Positions 23,190 through 35,590 of a DNA stretch of 64,000 nucleotides are shown here, in pieces (the stretch's first letter is position 1; the number at the start of each line of letters is the position of its first letter). The position numbers and the translations under genes are program-made. Source of the stretch: Gnetum montanum. Taxonomy: Eukaryota > Streptophyta > Gnetopsida > Gnetales > Gnetaceae. The stretch is taken from positions 364,107 through 428,106 of the forward strand of contig MNCI01008611.1 of assembly GCA_015680685.1 (NCBI GenBank). Direction: 5' to 3'. The notes below the pieces were generated by a model. It ran no database searches and was not told the DNA's origin. It saw only the letters and a list, made by a program, of their open reading frames with translations.

Positions 23190-24650
23190 TGGGATAACAA
23201 GGTTGATGAAGAGCATTTCTTCAACAGATTCCTAGATTAACTTTTGTTTGCTAAGGCAACCAAAGTTCCAGCACCAAGGAACACAAATTGATATGATGAA
23301 TTCCTCTCCTATCTACTCACATAGGAGACTCTTGTAGAATGGGACCTTAGGAGAAAACAACAATTTCTCCACTAGGTCAAACACTACCTCGACATATAGG
23401 ATAACCTCTATAAAATCTAGGTAGATGGCCTAGTACAATGGTGTGTTCCTAATGAAGATCAACTAGGAGTTTTTTAGGATGCACATGAGAGTCCTTGTTG
23501 AGACCACTATGCAGAAAGAAGAATAACCATAAAAATCCTGATGGTAGGATATTTTTAGTCTACACTCTTTAGAGATGCCCATCATTTCACCCATTCATGC
23601 AAGTGGTGTCAATGAGATGAAGTGATGAAAACTAAGATGAAAGGGCCTCAATAGTGGATCCAACCATTGAAGCCTTTTAACCTTTAAGGAATTAATTTCA
23701 TGGGATCTATCACTCCCATGTTCAATTGAAAGTCTCACATTATTGTTGTTGTTGACTACTATACCAAATGGGTTGAACCTGTAGTTATTACTAATTGTAC
23801 TTCTTCCATTGTAATTCAATTCTTTCAACAACATGTGATAAACAGGTTTGATATGCCTAGGACATTAATTTTTGATAATGTAACCCATGTCATAGGTGCT
23901 AGATTTCACAAGTTGATGTAATGTTTAGGTGTGGAACATATACTTACAACTCCTTATTACCCATAAGCTAATGGATAAACTGAAGTTACTAATAGGAAGA
24001 TCATGAGGATTTTGACAAGAACCATTAGTAGATATAGGAATGATTAGAGCACAAAACTTAACAATGGTCTATGGGCTCTTCACTTAACATGGAAACTTGC
24101 TATAGGTTACTCTTCCTATGATCTAGTGTACGGAAAGTTGCCCAAACTATAGGAATGATTAGAGCACAAAACTTAACAATGGTCTATGGGCTCATCACTT
24201 AACATGGAAACTTGCTATAGGTTACTCTTCCTATGAGCCAGTGTAAGGAAAGTTGCCCAAACTTCTAATTCAAATTGAACTCCATACACTCACAACTGCA
24301 TGTGACCTTGACTTGAACATTGAATTAGCACAAAAAAGAAAACTAATAACTCTTAATGTACTTGATGAGAATTGAAGGGTAGCTTTGATGTTGAATGAAG
24401 TACATGAGACATACCATAAATAATGTCATGATGCTTGATAAGAAAAGTTGCATTTCAACTAGGAGACAAGGATTTCTATTGGAATCCCATACATGTGCTT
24501 CAATAAACTAAGTTTCAAACATTGTGGAAAGGATCATACATTGTATACTCAACTTTTCCTTTTGGGGCTATGATGATTTACCACCCAACAAGTCTTCAAA
24601 AGCACATGCTAGTTAACATCCAACAATTAAGATCCTTTAAAGACTTCCAA
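23190..24650 (+). pseudogene. Integrase of element A
   Basis: The HHCC zinc-binding head is recognisable at 23480-23620 (HESPC, HYAERR, then HSCKWCQ). The core follows with GINFMGSITPMFN (about 23690-23730), VVDYYTKWVEPV and IFDNVTHVIGARF (about 23860-23910). Next come the PYYPxANGxTEVTNRKI block (about 23955-24005) and the C-terminal module to about 24640. The first core Asp (usually GIDFMGP) reads Asn. A 115-bp tandem duplication at 24036-24264 adds a frameshift. The enzyme is dead. Confidence 0.8.
24036..24264 (+). repeat. 115-bp tandem duplication inside the integrase
   Basis: The unit AGGAATGATTAGAGCACAAA...CCCAAACTAT at 24036-24150 is repeated from 24151 with few changes. Because 115 is not a multiple of three, the second copy shifts the frame. 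Confidence 0.9.
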
Positions 24651-25809
24651 GTAAACAATTGTACCCACAACATCTTAACATAAGGTCAAGCTCACTCCAT
24701 TTTCAAAATCTCCTCCTTCCAACTTAGTCATGTCAGAGAAGACCATTTACCCTAATACCTTGAAGAAAATGAAAGTTTTTATTCTTTTTTGTTTTATATC
24801 ATTTTTTGTATGTTTTCCATTTTCCTTATCTTTTGATATTTTTATATACTTTATTTTGCTTTACCTTACCTTTACATTTTCTTTTACTTTAAATTTTTCT
24901 TTTGTTTATGTTTTTGTGATATTTGATTTTATTCCATTCTTGTTGCAAATTTTAATGATTACTAAATCTAGTTGTTAAGATTGTAACCATCTGTATAGGT
25001 CAACTTTTTTTTTTTTTGGGTTATGCTCACTACTAAGGATTTATCAATTTTCCAATGGTACTAGGTAGTGAACTTATGACATCCAACCATTCCATTTCTA
25101 TCATAGTGAGATTTGTATCATGGTAGCACGATGGTTTCTTCATACTAAAACTAAAACTAACATGTGATCTTGTTATTAAGCAAATTAAGAATGAACCAAG
25201 TGAAAATGAAAAACAATGTGGTATCAAGGGGATTTGTTAAGTTCTCTCCCTTTCTAAGTACTATGACTCCTCATGAAATGTATCATCACTTCTCCTATAA
25301 TACACAAAAGAAAGTAAGTCATTGTAAAGTGTGGTTCTTAAATAAAAAAAAATAGGAATTAAGACACACCTCTTTGAAGATCTCTTGGGAAATAAGCACT
25401 AGTTTTGGGGCTTGAAAGACATGTTACCCATTCCTGAAGGCACCCCTCTAACTAAAGCCCAAATTTCTTCCTTAAACATCTTTAACTACTTTCTTCTTTT
25501 CCTAGAACAATGATCATTCTCTGTGGTCATTATAGTCTCATGGAGGTACGAAAGAAGAAACATATTAATGTGAGACCACTATTAATGGTATAGACTTGGT
25601 CTAAACTTGGAATAGACTAGTATCTAAATCACCTTAATCATGCATTTCACAAGGATCTCCTATGGCTATGATCAAGGTTCTTCTCTTCTAATCTCTCTCT
25701 ACACATCTTTTGATACTCCATTCTCTTACCTCATTACACCATATCATAGTCATCTGTTAATTTTCACTTTGTAGATTACATGATCCTAAGACAATTACTT
25801 ATAAAAGTA
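24651..25809 (+). other. Spacer between integrase and env-position ORF (element A)
   Basis: A T-rich tract (24770-24960) is followed by a segment alignable with 30290-31600 of element C. Anchors are TCAAGGGGATTTGT (about 25227 versus about 30930) and GAAAGACATGTTACCCAT (about 25416 versus about 31140). A shared short frame around GFVKF is visible in both, but its function is unknown. The spacer is cut at 25809 by element C and continues at 36459. Confidence 0.6.
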
Positions 25810-26712
25810 TGATTTATAAAATTGAATTTCATCATAATTTGACATTCTAATAATGACATAATATCAATGATTTCATTAATATGATGTCATGCACATGATA
25901 TGTCATTGTTGATATAATTTCTTAGGATGTGTGCACCCCTATAAATATGACGCTTGGGCACACGATTGAACAACGTCTCATTACCATCATAATAGAACTC
26001 TTGTAGTTTGATTTCTTGAACTTAGACTTAGCAATAGAAGAGTGAATACATGTAGTGTGATGTGTCATAGTTGAACAATGTCTTTATTCGAGCAAGTTGT
26101 ACTTAGGCATAAGTTGTGATGGTAATAAAGATCGAGACTATTTTCCATCATTGCAGCATTTCCTTAGTTTTTAGTTTTACTTAGCATAATTCCTACTATT
26201 TTACTAGCTTAATATGTTACTTTTCAAACACTTTATTTTTCCTTGCATGTTATTAAAGCAGAATGAGTATGACTAATTTCAAGTGCTTTAAGTGTAATCG
26301 TTTGGTAGTCCCAGTAGTGGTTTTACTTGATTCTCTTAGTAGTGAACTCACTTGGCAACCTAATAACAATTACATGAGCCCAAGGTGTGTATGGTGAATT
26401 AAGAATAGATACTCATTGCTATAGGCTAGAATAGAATTATGTTTTCATTATTAGTTAGATTTAGGATTTAACTCTACTTTTACTATTTCTATACTTAGGA
26501 GCATAACTGACCCTACAACATCATTTAACATACACATCAGTGTAAGCTAAACCATACACTTAGACTTCACTAGCTTGAAGTGGGAAGACAATGATCATGA
26601 GCTTAACTCAATTACTAGCATATCAACATTGTCCATCCATGGATTAAAATTGGGTCACACATGCACATTCATGACTTGTATGATTGAGTGTTTGATGCTC
26701 CATCGCTCATCA
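25810..26712 (+). repeat. 5' LTR of element C
   Basis: The 903-bp LTR starts TGATTTATAAAATTG and ends CATCGCTCATCA. It holds a U3 of TGATAT/ATGTCAT motifs, TATAAATA at 25940-25947, an AATAAAGATCGAG polyadenylation region near 26112-26124, and the lineage U5 (CTTGGCAACCTAATAAC near 26350). It is alignable end to end with 35591-36458. Confidence 0.85.
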
Positions 26713-26731
26713 TTGGCACCATTGTTGGGGA
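26713..26731 (+). other. Primer-binding site, tRNA-Asp type (element C)
   Basis: TTGGCACCATTGTTGGGGA directly follows the 5' LTR. Apart from three transition-type differences and the leading T it equals the complement of the plant tRNA-Asp 3' end. Confidence 0.75.
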
Positions 26732-26855
26732 TGTGTCAATGTGTGTTGAGTAATTGATTTCACAAAGTTCGTTATAGTAAGAACCAAAAGTTAATCTTCC
26801 TAATCTCTAAATAATTTTAACAAACACACACTTAACCAAGTATCATAACTAAAAC

Positions 26856-28990
26856 ATGGCTTTGAGAAAAGACACACTATCATCTACCAAAGAGATGAAA
26901 AGGGTAATGATAGCATAAATGACAATGAAGACTAGAGTACGCTGATGCAAGTAAGAATCTTATACACTCATGATGATGCTTACTATCTTTATTTTACCTT
27001 CATCTTCCACCAAGATGGGAAAATCAGGTAGAGAGACTTACAAGGCAACATTTTTTTGCCTCCTAGGTGTTCAACAATGACAATGCTTCACATAGTTGTA
27101 AGGGGAATGAATTTGAGTCATGCACACGAAGGATATCATGTAATCAAACACATGAAAAGGCCCTACAAACCCATAGAGGCACAAGGAAAGAGAGATGCTA
27201 CTATGTAGATCAAACATGCGCATAATAAAGGGAAGCAACTTAACTCTTCTGTTATCTTAAGAGAACTAGATGGTGATGCATTCATAGTGGAAAAACTCCA
27301 TCAAGATCATGAAGTTAATTCTCAAATGCCTATTATTCTTTTGGAGGAACCTATCAAAGTGCAGTTGCATTCAACCTTAGCAGATACATACAAAAGAGAA
27401 GCCAAAGACTCTAAGCACAAGTAGGACTTAAGGCCAAGAGCTTTTGTTGGATCCCATAGAGAAGCATATTAGAGTCATAGAAGGAGGACTAGTTGGCACT
27501 GTTCTCCCACTACTTCATCTGGATACTAATGGTTGTTGATCAATTCTGATCTAAGGGAACATAGGAACAGAGACCATGATAGGGAAAGATGTCAAACTCA
27601 TAATCGAAATGACTATCACCCAAGGCACTATGATGAGGAAGATGAAGAGCATGAGCTAAGAAGAAACAAAGATAGACATAAGAATAGAGAGAGATACATG
27701 CATTAGAGGAAGCATCACTACAACAAAGTAGACAAATCCTATGAGTGTAAAGAACCCCTATTGGAAACTCAAAGAATGATCAATATATGGGAAGCTATTT
27801 ATATCCCAACCAGGCACATGAGGGATAGCTGTATAAAGTGGCTAAACATGAACAAAATGCCAAAATTTGAGGGTGGTTACAATGTAGATCCACAACATCA
27901 TCTTCAAGCATTCCATGATGCTTGTAACCTTCAAAACGTAGAATGTAATTAGCAAAAACTCAAGTTGTTCCCTAGGACACATGTCAAAAAGGTTGAAAGC
28001 TAGTATAGATCATTGGAACTGAAATCAATCAAGTGCTTGAACTTGTTAATGACAAGTATCAAACCTATACATGGGTGTTAACCTTAGCAAACAAATTCAA
28101 GGATGGAAGCAAGGGACCCATGAATCCCTTAATGTAGTAATGGGTAGATACTATTTGCTTCTACATAGGTGCCTAGGCCATAGATTTTTCCAAAGGAAGC
28201 AGCTTAAGAACATTGTTGATGGGCTATGAAACAAAACTAGGAAAACCCTTAGGGTTTATGCCCAAGGAAGATTATCTAAGATTACCATCCATTGTATCCA
28301 GAGATTTATTAAACAAGTGACAAAGGAAGATGGTGAACTAAGGAAGAGAGAATTAGTTGAAGAGTATAACAGAGATCCATTAATTGGGAAGAGAGATGGA
28401 TGAATATGCGATCCACAAGAGGAGGAAGCCTTGGATGAGGTAGCACAAAAAAAGACACCACCTATTTAGAAATCTATCATAGATATAGTGAATATGGTAG
28501 AAAAGATGTGGGATTTAGTAGATGACAAGTTTGTAACAACTTTGAAAATTATGAAGGAAAGAACTAAGCAGACCTTCAACAAAGGCAAGAAGAAAAAGAA
28601 GAAAAGAAATTTTGGATGAAAAGGAAAGGTAGCTTTAGCGGTAGACTATTTGGATATAAGCTTGGATGAGGGGGGAAAATGTTTTATGTGCTCGTATGAC
28701 CACTCTAAGGGGTGCTGCCCTGTCATGGCACATTTAGAAGAAATAGGGGCATATGCATTGAACCCAAGATTCATTAAGAAGAAAATGCTCAAATAGTTAC
28801 CTTATTCTCAAGGTAACTACTAGCAGACCTTCCAACCAGTCTACTACCCTAGTGGAGCTTATCCATAGCCATAGGAGCAGTATCATTAGTAGTGGCAACA
28901 ACCATAATTGTGGGTGATGCCACCACCATGACAACAATATCCATATCAGCAACTAGACCCACATGAATACTATGTCTAGCATTTGATTTC
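26856..28990 (+). pseudogene. gag of element C
   Basis: The frame opens at the ATG at 26856. Near 26965-27060 is the N-terminal block YTHDDAYYLYFTFIFHQDG followed by GNIFLPP. The middle holds a charged Arg/His/Asp/Glu-rich stretch (27540-27730), then the core from 27761: IYIPTRHMRDSCIKWLNMNKM, then FEGGYNVDPQHHLQAFHDA, then IQGWKQG. The zinc knuckle is CFMCSYDHSKGCC at about 28679-28717, followed by GAYALNPRFIKK. Stops and frameshifts break it into several pieces. The same order is seen in A and E, which confirms common descent. Confidence 0.75.
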
Positions 28991-29389
28991 TCTAGGTAAT
29001 GCAGTGGTTTAAAGTCCTCAACATTATCCCTAGAATATCACAGGCCAACACCTCCAAGAATGGACTTTAATCAGTACATGCATCCACAAGTAGTTGGCTC
29101 TATTAATCAACCATGTAATCCTTTACCACTTGTACCATCACCTACAGTGTCGGGAGAAGGACCATCACAACCTTAGCAGAAAAAAGCTACAAGGGTAGTG
29201 AATGTACAAATCAAGGATAATACTAACAATACTAAGCACAAATCTAAGAAACATCCTTTCTTTAGGAATAGTCTAGAAAAGGCTAGTAGAGTTAGAGCTT
29301 CATTGAGACAAGTTTCTTCTATGAAGGATCCTCCTACTAGCACCTAGCTTCCCTAATAATTAGTTTAGAAACTGAAAACTTTCATGCTT

Positions 29390-29850
29390 ACTAAGATAGT
29401 GTTCGAATAGATTAAGGCAGGGACAATTCCCAAGAAAAGAATGGATCTAGGAGTTCCTTTGATTTATTTATGAGTAGTTGGAAATTCACCATGCAAGGCT
29501 CTCCTAGAGTCAAGTTTTAGGTAAATTTGATATCTCAAGAAACATACAAGGCATGAAACCTATTACCCTTAAAGAAGTGCAACATAAGGTTAGAGCTTGT
29601 AGATCAATTTGTCACCATTCCTTTAGGATAGATAGAAGATGTGGTGACCACTATTAATGGATGGCCTTATCCAACAGGCTTTTTGACATGAAAAATAACC
29701 ATAAGGAATTTCCCATCATAATGGGAAGAGCATGGCTTAACACAATAGATGCTAAGTTGCGAATGAGAAATTTATTTGTAGAAATCTCTAAGGAAGACAT
29801 GCAAGGAGCCATACAAATGTAAAGAATTCCATGCATCACTAATGATAACA
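29390..29850 (+). pseudogene. Aspartic protease remnant of element C
   Basis: The region reads KAGTIPKKRMDLGVPLIYL-like sequence, then CKALLESSF at the catalytic site, where D-S/T-G has become ESS. Decayed GRAW and VPCIT-like segments follow near 29725-29840. It is the last recognisable enzymatic domain of this element. Confidence 0.6.
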
Positions 29851-32595
29851 AAGGATGCAGTTGTGGACCAACACTTCAGAATGTCAACACAATCTTGACA
29901 TTAGCCTATAACAAATGTGAGAAACAAGTGTGTGGACAAAAAGAAGCATGGGCTACTAAATCAAAACATACCTAGTGGTCAAAAATTGAGAACCTAAAAG
30001 TGTCTAAAACATGCATGTTTTAGTTTGACCCACTTATTAACTCCTATTTTAAGAAAATGACCCCAATTGAGAGCTCACAAATGGAAACATTAAACCATAA
30101 TCATACACAAGCAAATAGAGGAAATAAGGACTCAGAATTTGAATTTAGGAATTAACAAGAGAGTACAGTTGGACCTTCTGAGATGTAAAGACCATCTATT
30201 CCAAGAAAATATATATCCTAAAATGATCAAAATTTGATTACTATCAAGATTACTTGGGACAATAACCAAAAAACTAAATCATCGAGGATGGTAAGTGAGA
30301 AACTTGGAGTGTATGATCTAGGGGACCTAGGGCCCATTTTCTGAACACTTGCCCATGAGTTTAGTCATTGGGGAGATGCCTTATCTTAACTTAGCAGTTA
30401 ATAAGCACTTTTTAACTTTTTTTTTCTAAATTTTGTGGCTTATAATTTTTGTTATACCTTTTTATTTTCTTAATACTTTTTTACATTCTTTGATATCTTC
30501 TCATTCTTTTATACTTTTTCATTTCTTAATCATTTGATATTCTTTGTTATTTTCTAATTCTTTAATAATCTTTCATTCTTTTTGTCTCTTTAATTCTTGA
30601 TATCTTTTCTAATTTTTTGTATTTTTTCTTCATTTTACTTGTACATATTTTTGTCAATTTTCAATAAAACACACCAAATAAGGCTAGAGGTAGTTTTGAT
30701 AAGGTGAATATTTCTCTATATTATCGATCATAAGAGACTATTTATCTATACAACAAAATCATAACATTCACCCACCCATTCCAACAATAAGAGGATTTTA
30801 CCATGGCCATAATGATATTCTTCTCATAATAAAACTAAAATAAACTTGTGATCATTATGCCTGGACAGACGAGTGAAGAACCTAGTGGGAATGCAAAGGG
30901 TGTGACATCAAGGGGATTTGTGGAATTTCTTAGACTACTACTATGATTTCCATCCTTTTGCTAAAGATGTATTCTATCCTTGTAGATCTAACAAAAAATG
31001 GAAGTAAGAGTACAATAAGTTTTGTCTTATCATGTCACTGGAAATACATGTTATGCATGCCTCAAGGTAATCCTTTGGTAAGGTTAATGTAGTCAAAAAT
31101 AAAATTCATGCACAAAATAAATTTCTCGGAGTCCTACTAGAAAGACATGTTACCCATGCCTAAAGGTGGGTAGCTTCTTAGGAATCTAAAAAATTATAAT
31201 AAAAGTGTAATTAATAAACTCCTCCCTTCGATAATATGCTAAGTGGTAATACTCTTTGCAATAGCGGTAGTCTTATGGTTGTGAACTTAAGAGATGAAGT
31301 AATGCGCTGTCACTGGAAAGTGGTCTAGACTTAGTTTGAGTCTTGGAATGAAGTGCTAATGATTACTCTAATCAAAAATTCCACACAAGAACTCATTATG
31401 CCTATGGTAAGACACCTCATGTCCCGACTCTAGCAATCCCTTCTATAGTCAATCTCACCTCACTATATAGTTAATCATAACTTTTTGTTTTATGTAATAT
31501 AGCGTTATTTTCCTAACCTAGTGATACTAAAATGTGTGTTTTTCTAAACATGTGTCTTACATTCAACTCCTTAAGTACCTAAGCACACTTTTAGGCATGG
31601 TTATCCAAGGGCATTAAGGGCTAGACCTTGCTTTGGGGAGGACCCACTTGTATAACTCTTGTATTTTATACTTTGCGAGAAATTCCACATCATCTTGTTC
31701 CTTCTAAGATCATCCAAACATCTAATAAGCACTTTCCTTGCTTTTGAAAATCTATCCATGAACCTACAACCCTTAATCCATCTTATATACACTTAATCAA
31801 CTTTCATAGCCAAAAATTCCTTCTTTATGAACTTTCAGTGCCTAATTTTCACAATGTAAGCATCATAGCTATTCTAAAATCTTGTAAGAATGTTCATTGT
31901 CTTCCTATCATTCAATTTATCTCCCTGTTTGCATTAGAAAATTCTCATAAAAGTTGAAAATTTTGAGGTGATGTTATTGATATGATGTATGAGCTCCTCA
32001 TATGTCGTTGATACGATGTCATGCTACAAAAATACTATATATCAACACGGAGAGTTAGAAAAATTTTTCATTCTTATCATTTGCCATAAGAGAAGTTTTT
32101 GCTCTTCTTCTTTTAAGCTCTGACAAGCTAACTTCCACAAGCCATAACTTTGCCCCTATAGCTCTAATTTTTGAAATTATCAAACCTTGTTGATCACAGA
32201 GTGCTCAACTTAGTCATGGAGGGATGACATCAAGGAAAATTTGAGCCAAATTTTTTAAAAAAATTACCTAACTCTGGAAGATAGTTTAAGGGTGAGTAAG
32301 ATAAAACATAAAGGATATTATCATGAATTTAGTAATTTCAAGCCAAATAATTCAATAAATTCTTCTAATAAACCATTCCAACTAATTCTAAGGTATTATG
32401 AGGCAAAAGAGATAATAAGTGTGGAAGGTCATGAAAATTAAAGATGAACATCTAAGAGGATTCTTTTTGGAAATGTTTCTAACTTTGTAGTCATAATAAA
32501 ATAAAAAATTGATCTAACCAAGGGTATGAGCAAGTAAAAGACTATTAAATAATGGTATGAACATTCTAATAATTTCAAATCCTTGTTGATTGCAG
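29851..32595 (+). other. Spacer of element C where pol would be expected
   Basis: After the protease there is no RT, RNase H or integrase similarity in any frame. About 30290-30380 (TTAGTCATTGGGGAGATG) matches the equivalent join in element E near 57350. About 30400-30640 is a T-rich tract. About 30900-31650 matches the spacer of element A (24990-25800, then 36480-36600). The stretch 31650-32590 is AT-rich and unrecognised. It ends in TTGTTGATTGCAG just before the ATG of ORFX, which resembles a splice acceptor. Confidence 0.65.
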
Positions 32596-35388
32596 ATGGC
32601 CTCAAAGATGATACTAGAAGGAGAACCTCACAACTAAGAAGCAAAAGACCAAGAGGTTGAGGGAGAGGTTGCAGTGGAGAATGAACTCCACTAGTAGAGC
32701 ATGTGGAGTAGAAAGCCTAGTCTTTTAATATGTATCAACAAATGCTTGCTATTGAACACTCTACCCAAGCAGGGGCTGAAGCACCACAAGTACCAGAACA
32801 AGGACAACACCTCACGCTATCACCTGAATGTCTCCAAGCCATCTAGGAAAAGTCAATCATGTCCACAGTCATTGTGGAACTTAAATTTGGCCCTTTATGG
32901 AGTTTTCACCAGAGGTCATTAGAACACAAATCTAATCATCTCCCCTATGCCCTACCTTGTCAACAAGTGGAGAATGGTACTTAGGGAAAACCCTTCAATT
33001 TTGGCGAAACAAGCAAGCAGATGCCATGGTAAAGATAGAAGGAGTTTCCGTGTCATATTCAGTGGAGGAAATAGCCAAAGCCCTCAATTTACCAAATGAA
33101 GAGGCTAATGTAATGTTGATATCCACATGGTTTGATACTGATGTAAAGAGATTATGGCTACACTGAGCCTTTGGTAAGGAGGATAAGGAGTATAGTGAGC
33201 TGATTGTAGAGGACAAGATATATTTCAAGATTGGCACCTATCATCTATTTCCAACTAAAAGCATTAATAAGATATCCACTTATGTAGCTAGAGGAAGCAC
33301 CATATTGATGGAAAACTTCAATGCCAATATTGCCCATCCATACTTCCTCAAAATCCAAAGGTGATTTGAAGAGAAGAAGGTGGGAAAGCCAACATTGTCA
33401 TTCCCCTGCTTCATCAGGAAGCTGTGTAAACAAGCAGGCATACTAGATTATACAAATGATGTTTTGAGAAAAACACAAAATGCCTCATATGCTGAGATGT
33501 CAAAATCCATGCCTCCAAAGAAGGATCAATTGGAGAAACAAGTAGGTATTGAGGGAGCTACAAACTCAACTCTTGTTAACACCATTCAAGCTACTAGCAA
33601 ACAACAGCAAGCAAGACCTAGTAACCAGCTATCAATCAATCAAAAACAATAAGAATGACAAGTTTCACCACTACCACTATAAGATTATTGATCTTCCATG
33701 AGGTATTTACAATAGATTATAGATATAATCAGCCGAGGAATAAGAGTCAGGGCTAATCTCTACAAGATCATAGAAGATGCAGTTAGACCACCATCTCAAT
33801 AGACCTTGCCAGTGGAAAAATATCATTGCAGTTAGGAGGAGGGGATGCTTGGTCATAGCAAATTTCAAGGAACACTGCATCATTCCAAGTGATGCTGGAA
33901 ATTGAAGAAGGAGCCACAATGGTGGTCATGCAACATCAAGATGTAGTGGGAGCCTCTAAAGTGATTATTGATCACATCAAAGAGTCCATCAACGTTCCTG
34001 TTATGTCACTAGCTAATATCTTTGAAGCACGAGATGCTTAAATGCTCACTAGAAACTCAATGACTTCAGCTGAACATGAAGACATCTTAGACAGACTGTT
34101 GTAGATGGGGCAAGTTATGCAAAATCTCTTTGATATCTCTAGTGATATCACAACAATCAATTTTGATCTAATCACCACCAAAAGAAAGTTGGTCATGGCC
34201 AAGACCAGGGCAGAGCATGCTAACAAAAAAGTCTAGAAACTGCAAGAAGAGTTTGTGACCTTGAGAGTAGAAAGAAGAGATCCCATGAAGTTCATGACAC
34301 CTGACCAACTTGACCAATTTTGAATAGACCATATGAATTACCTCATCAACCATAATCTAAAGATAAACCAAGAGAATAAGAAGTGGTATGGGATGCATTA
34401 GTGATAGGAGCATAGACATATGTGTATGCTAAGGCACTCACTACTCTACAAGAGGAGAATAAACAATTAGTTGCAAAAAATGCTCGGTTGACCAACATTA
34501 AGCGACAAAAGAATGTTCTTAAAGAAAGCCTTCAACAACTTGAAGAACAATTAGTTCAAGTCAACCAAGATATGAGTTAGTTGACCCATGAATGTAGGAT
34601 CCTATTAATGGAAAAAGTCCATGCAATTGGATGGAAATCTATGATTGAGATTAGCGTGTGGCAAAACGAGGCTAAGAAGCTTGAATGGCTTAAAGAGCAT
34701 TTCCAAGATCAGGTGGGCATGTATAAGCAAATAAATGAAAAAAAAAATCCATATGGCTAAAGCCAAGATCAATTTCATTACAATGTAGAATCCAAACTGG
34801 CAACCACTCTTGGATAATGTAGTCCATGTCCATCAAGCAGAAACCAAAAATAAAGATATGCAGATTGAAGATATTATAGAATACATGGGGTTATCGAATC
34901 TTTGCTACACTAACTTGGCCATGTTAACAATAGGCAAGCCCAGGAATGAATTGGAGCAATAGGTAGCAAGAATGTATGTCCTATATTAGAAAGAATTTAT
35001 TGATAGAAAAGATGCTTTGTAGAAACTACATGTGGTAAATTCTAAAGTTGAAGTTGTCAAAGCTAGCTACTAGGACCAAAAAGATGTTATAGCTAACCTA
35101 GCTTGTAAAATGATTGATTATCAAGAATTGAGGAAAACAACCAGGGCATTTGAAGCAGAATGACCATAGTTCGTAGTGCAGTATAGCAAAGTCAGTCAAA
35201 TGTTCCTACAATTGCCATGCCCGTGGGATGTACCAGCTTCATTACACATCACTCACCAAGCATGGATGGTACACAATCCCAGGATGAAAGAGGAAAAACT
35301 TTAGACATTACTCAATAGGTATCAATTCAAGAAGCATGATGATAAAGAGAAGTAGTTGGTGAAAGAGCCACCATCGATGGGCACATAA
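32596..35388 (+). pseudogene. ORFX of element C: env-position ORF of unknown function with coiled-coil C-terminal half
   Basis: The reading frame begins at the ATG at 32596 and ends with TAA at 35386-35388, about 930 codons, broken by stops and shifts. The N-terminal globular part includes MVKIEGVSVSYSVEEIAKAL (about 33024-33090), KIGTYHLFPTKSINKISTYVARG (about 33228-33297) and FPCFIRKLCKQAGI (about 33401-33442). The C-terminal half (33900-35390) is rich in Glu, Lys, Gln, Leu and Met with heptad-like runs, suggesting a long coiled coil. No membrane segment is clear. A homologous, strongly diverged ORF lies at 37454-39269 in element A, in the env position after integrase. It may relate to the unknown ORF1 family of Athila elements or the putative plant transposon protein family; I could not test this. 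Confidence 0.6.
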
Positions 35389-35579
35389 ACTACATTGAGC
35401 TCCTTTACTTTTTTTTGTTTTATTTTCTCATACACTTGTGTCAAATTTTGTAAAAATACGACTATGGCATTATGAGTCATGTAAATAGTTAGTTAGTCAT
35501 GTTTAGTTAAATCTACCTCCCAATTTTGTAAGGGACTCTATCCTGATTTTTTTTAACTTGAGGATGAGTTTCTAGTCAG

Positions 35580-35590
35580 TTGTGGGGGCA
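35580..35590 (+). other. Polypurine tract of element C
   Basis: TTGTGGGGGCA lies immediately before the 3' LTR and ends in a G-run. Element E has a similar run (ATGGGGGTA) at the same place, so this is the likely plus-strand primer site of the lineage. Confidence 0.65.

Larger units (their letters stand above)
13510..25809 (+). mobile_element. Element A: Athila-type Ty3/gypsy retrotransposon, 5' portion (continues at 36459-39269)
   Basis: The order is LTR (13510-15311), degenerate tRNA-Asp-type primer site, gag, protease, RT, RNase H, integrase and spacer. Element C interrupts the spacer at 25809/36459, and the env-position ORF follows beyond it. The Athila assignment rests on the RT N-terminus (DYVFLENEK, then SYDEITGIDLHIC, then LQRRLNPK), a block order characteristic of that clade, and on a large extra ORF after the integrase. 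A 3' LTR was not found: the element is cut at 39269 by a Copia LTR. All frames carry stops and shifts, so it is dead. Confidence 0.8.
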
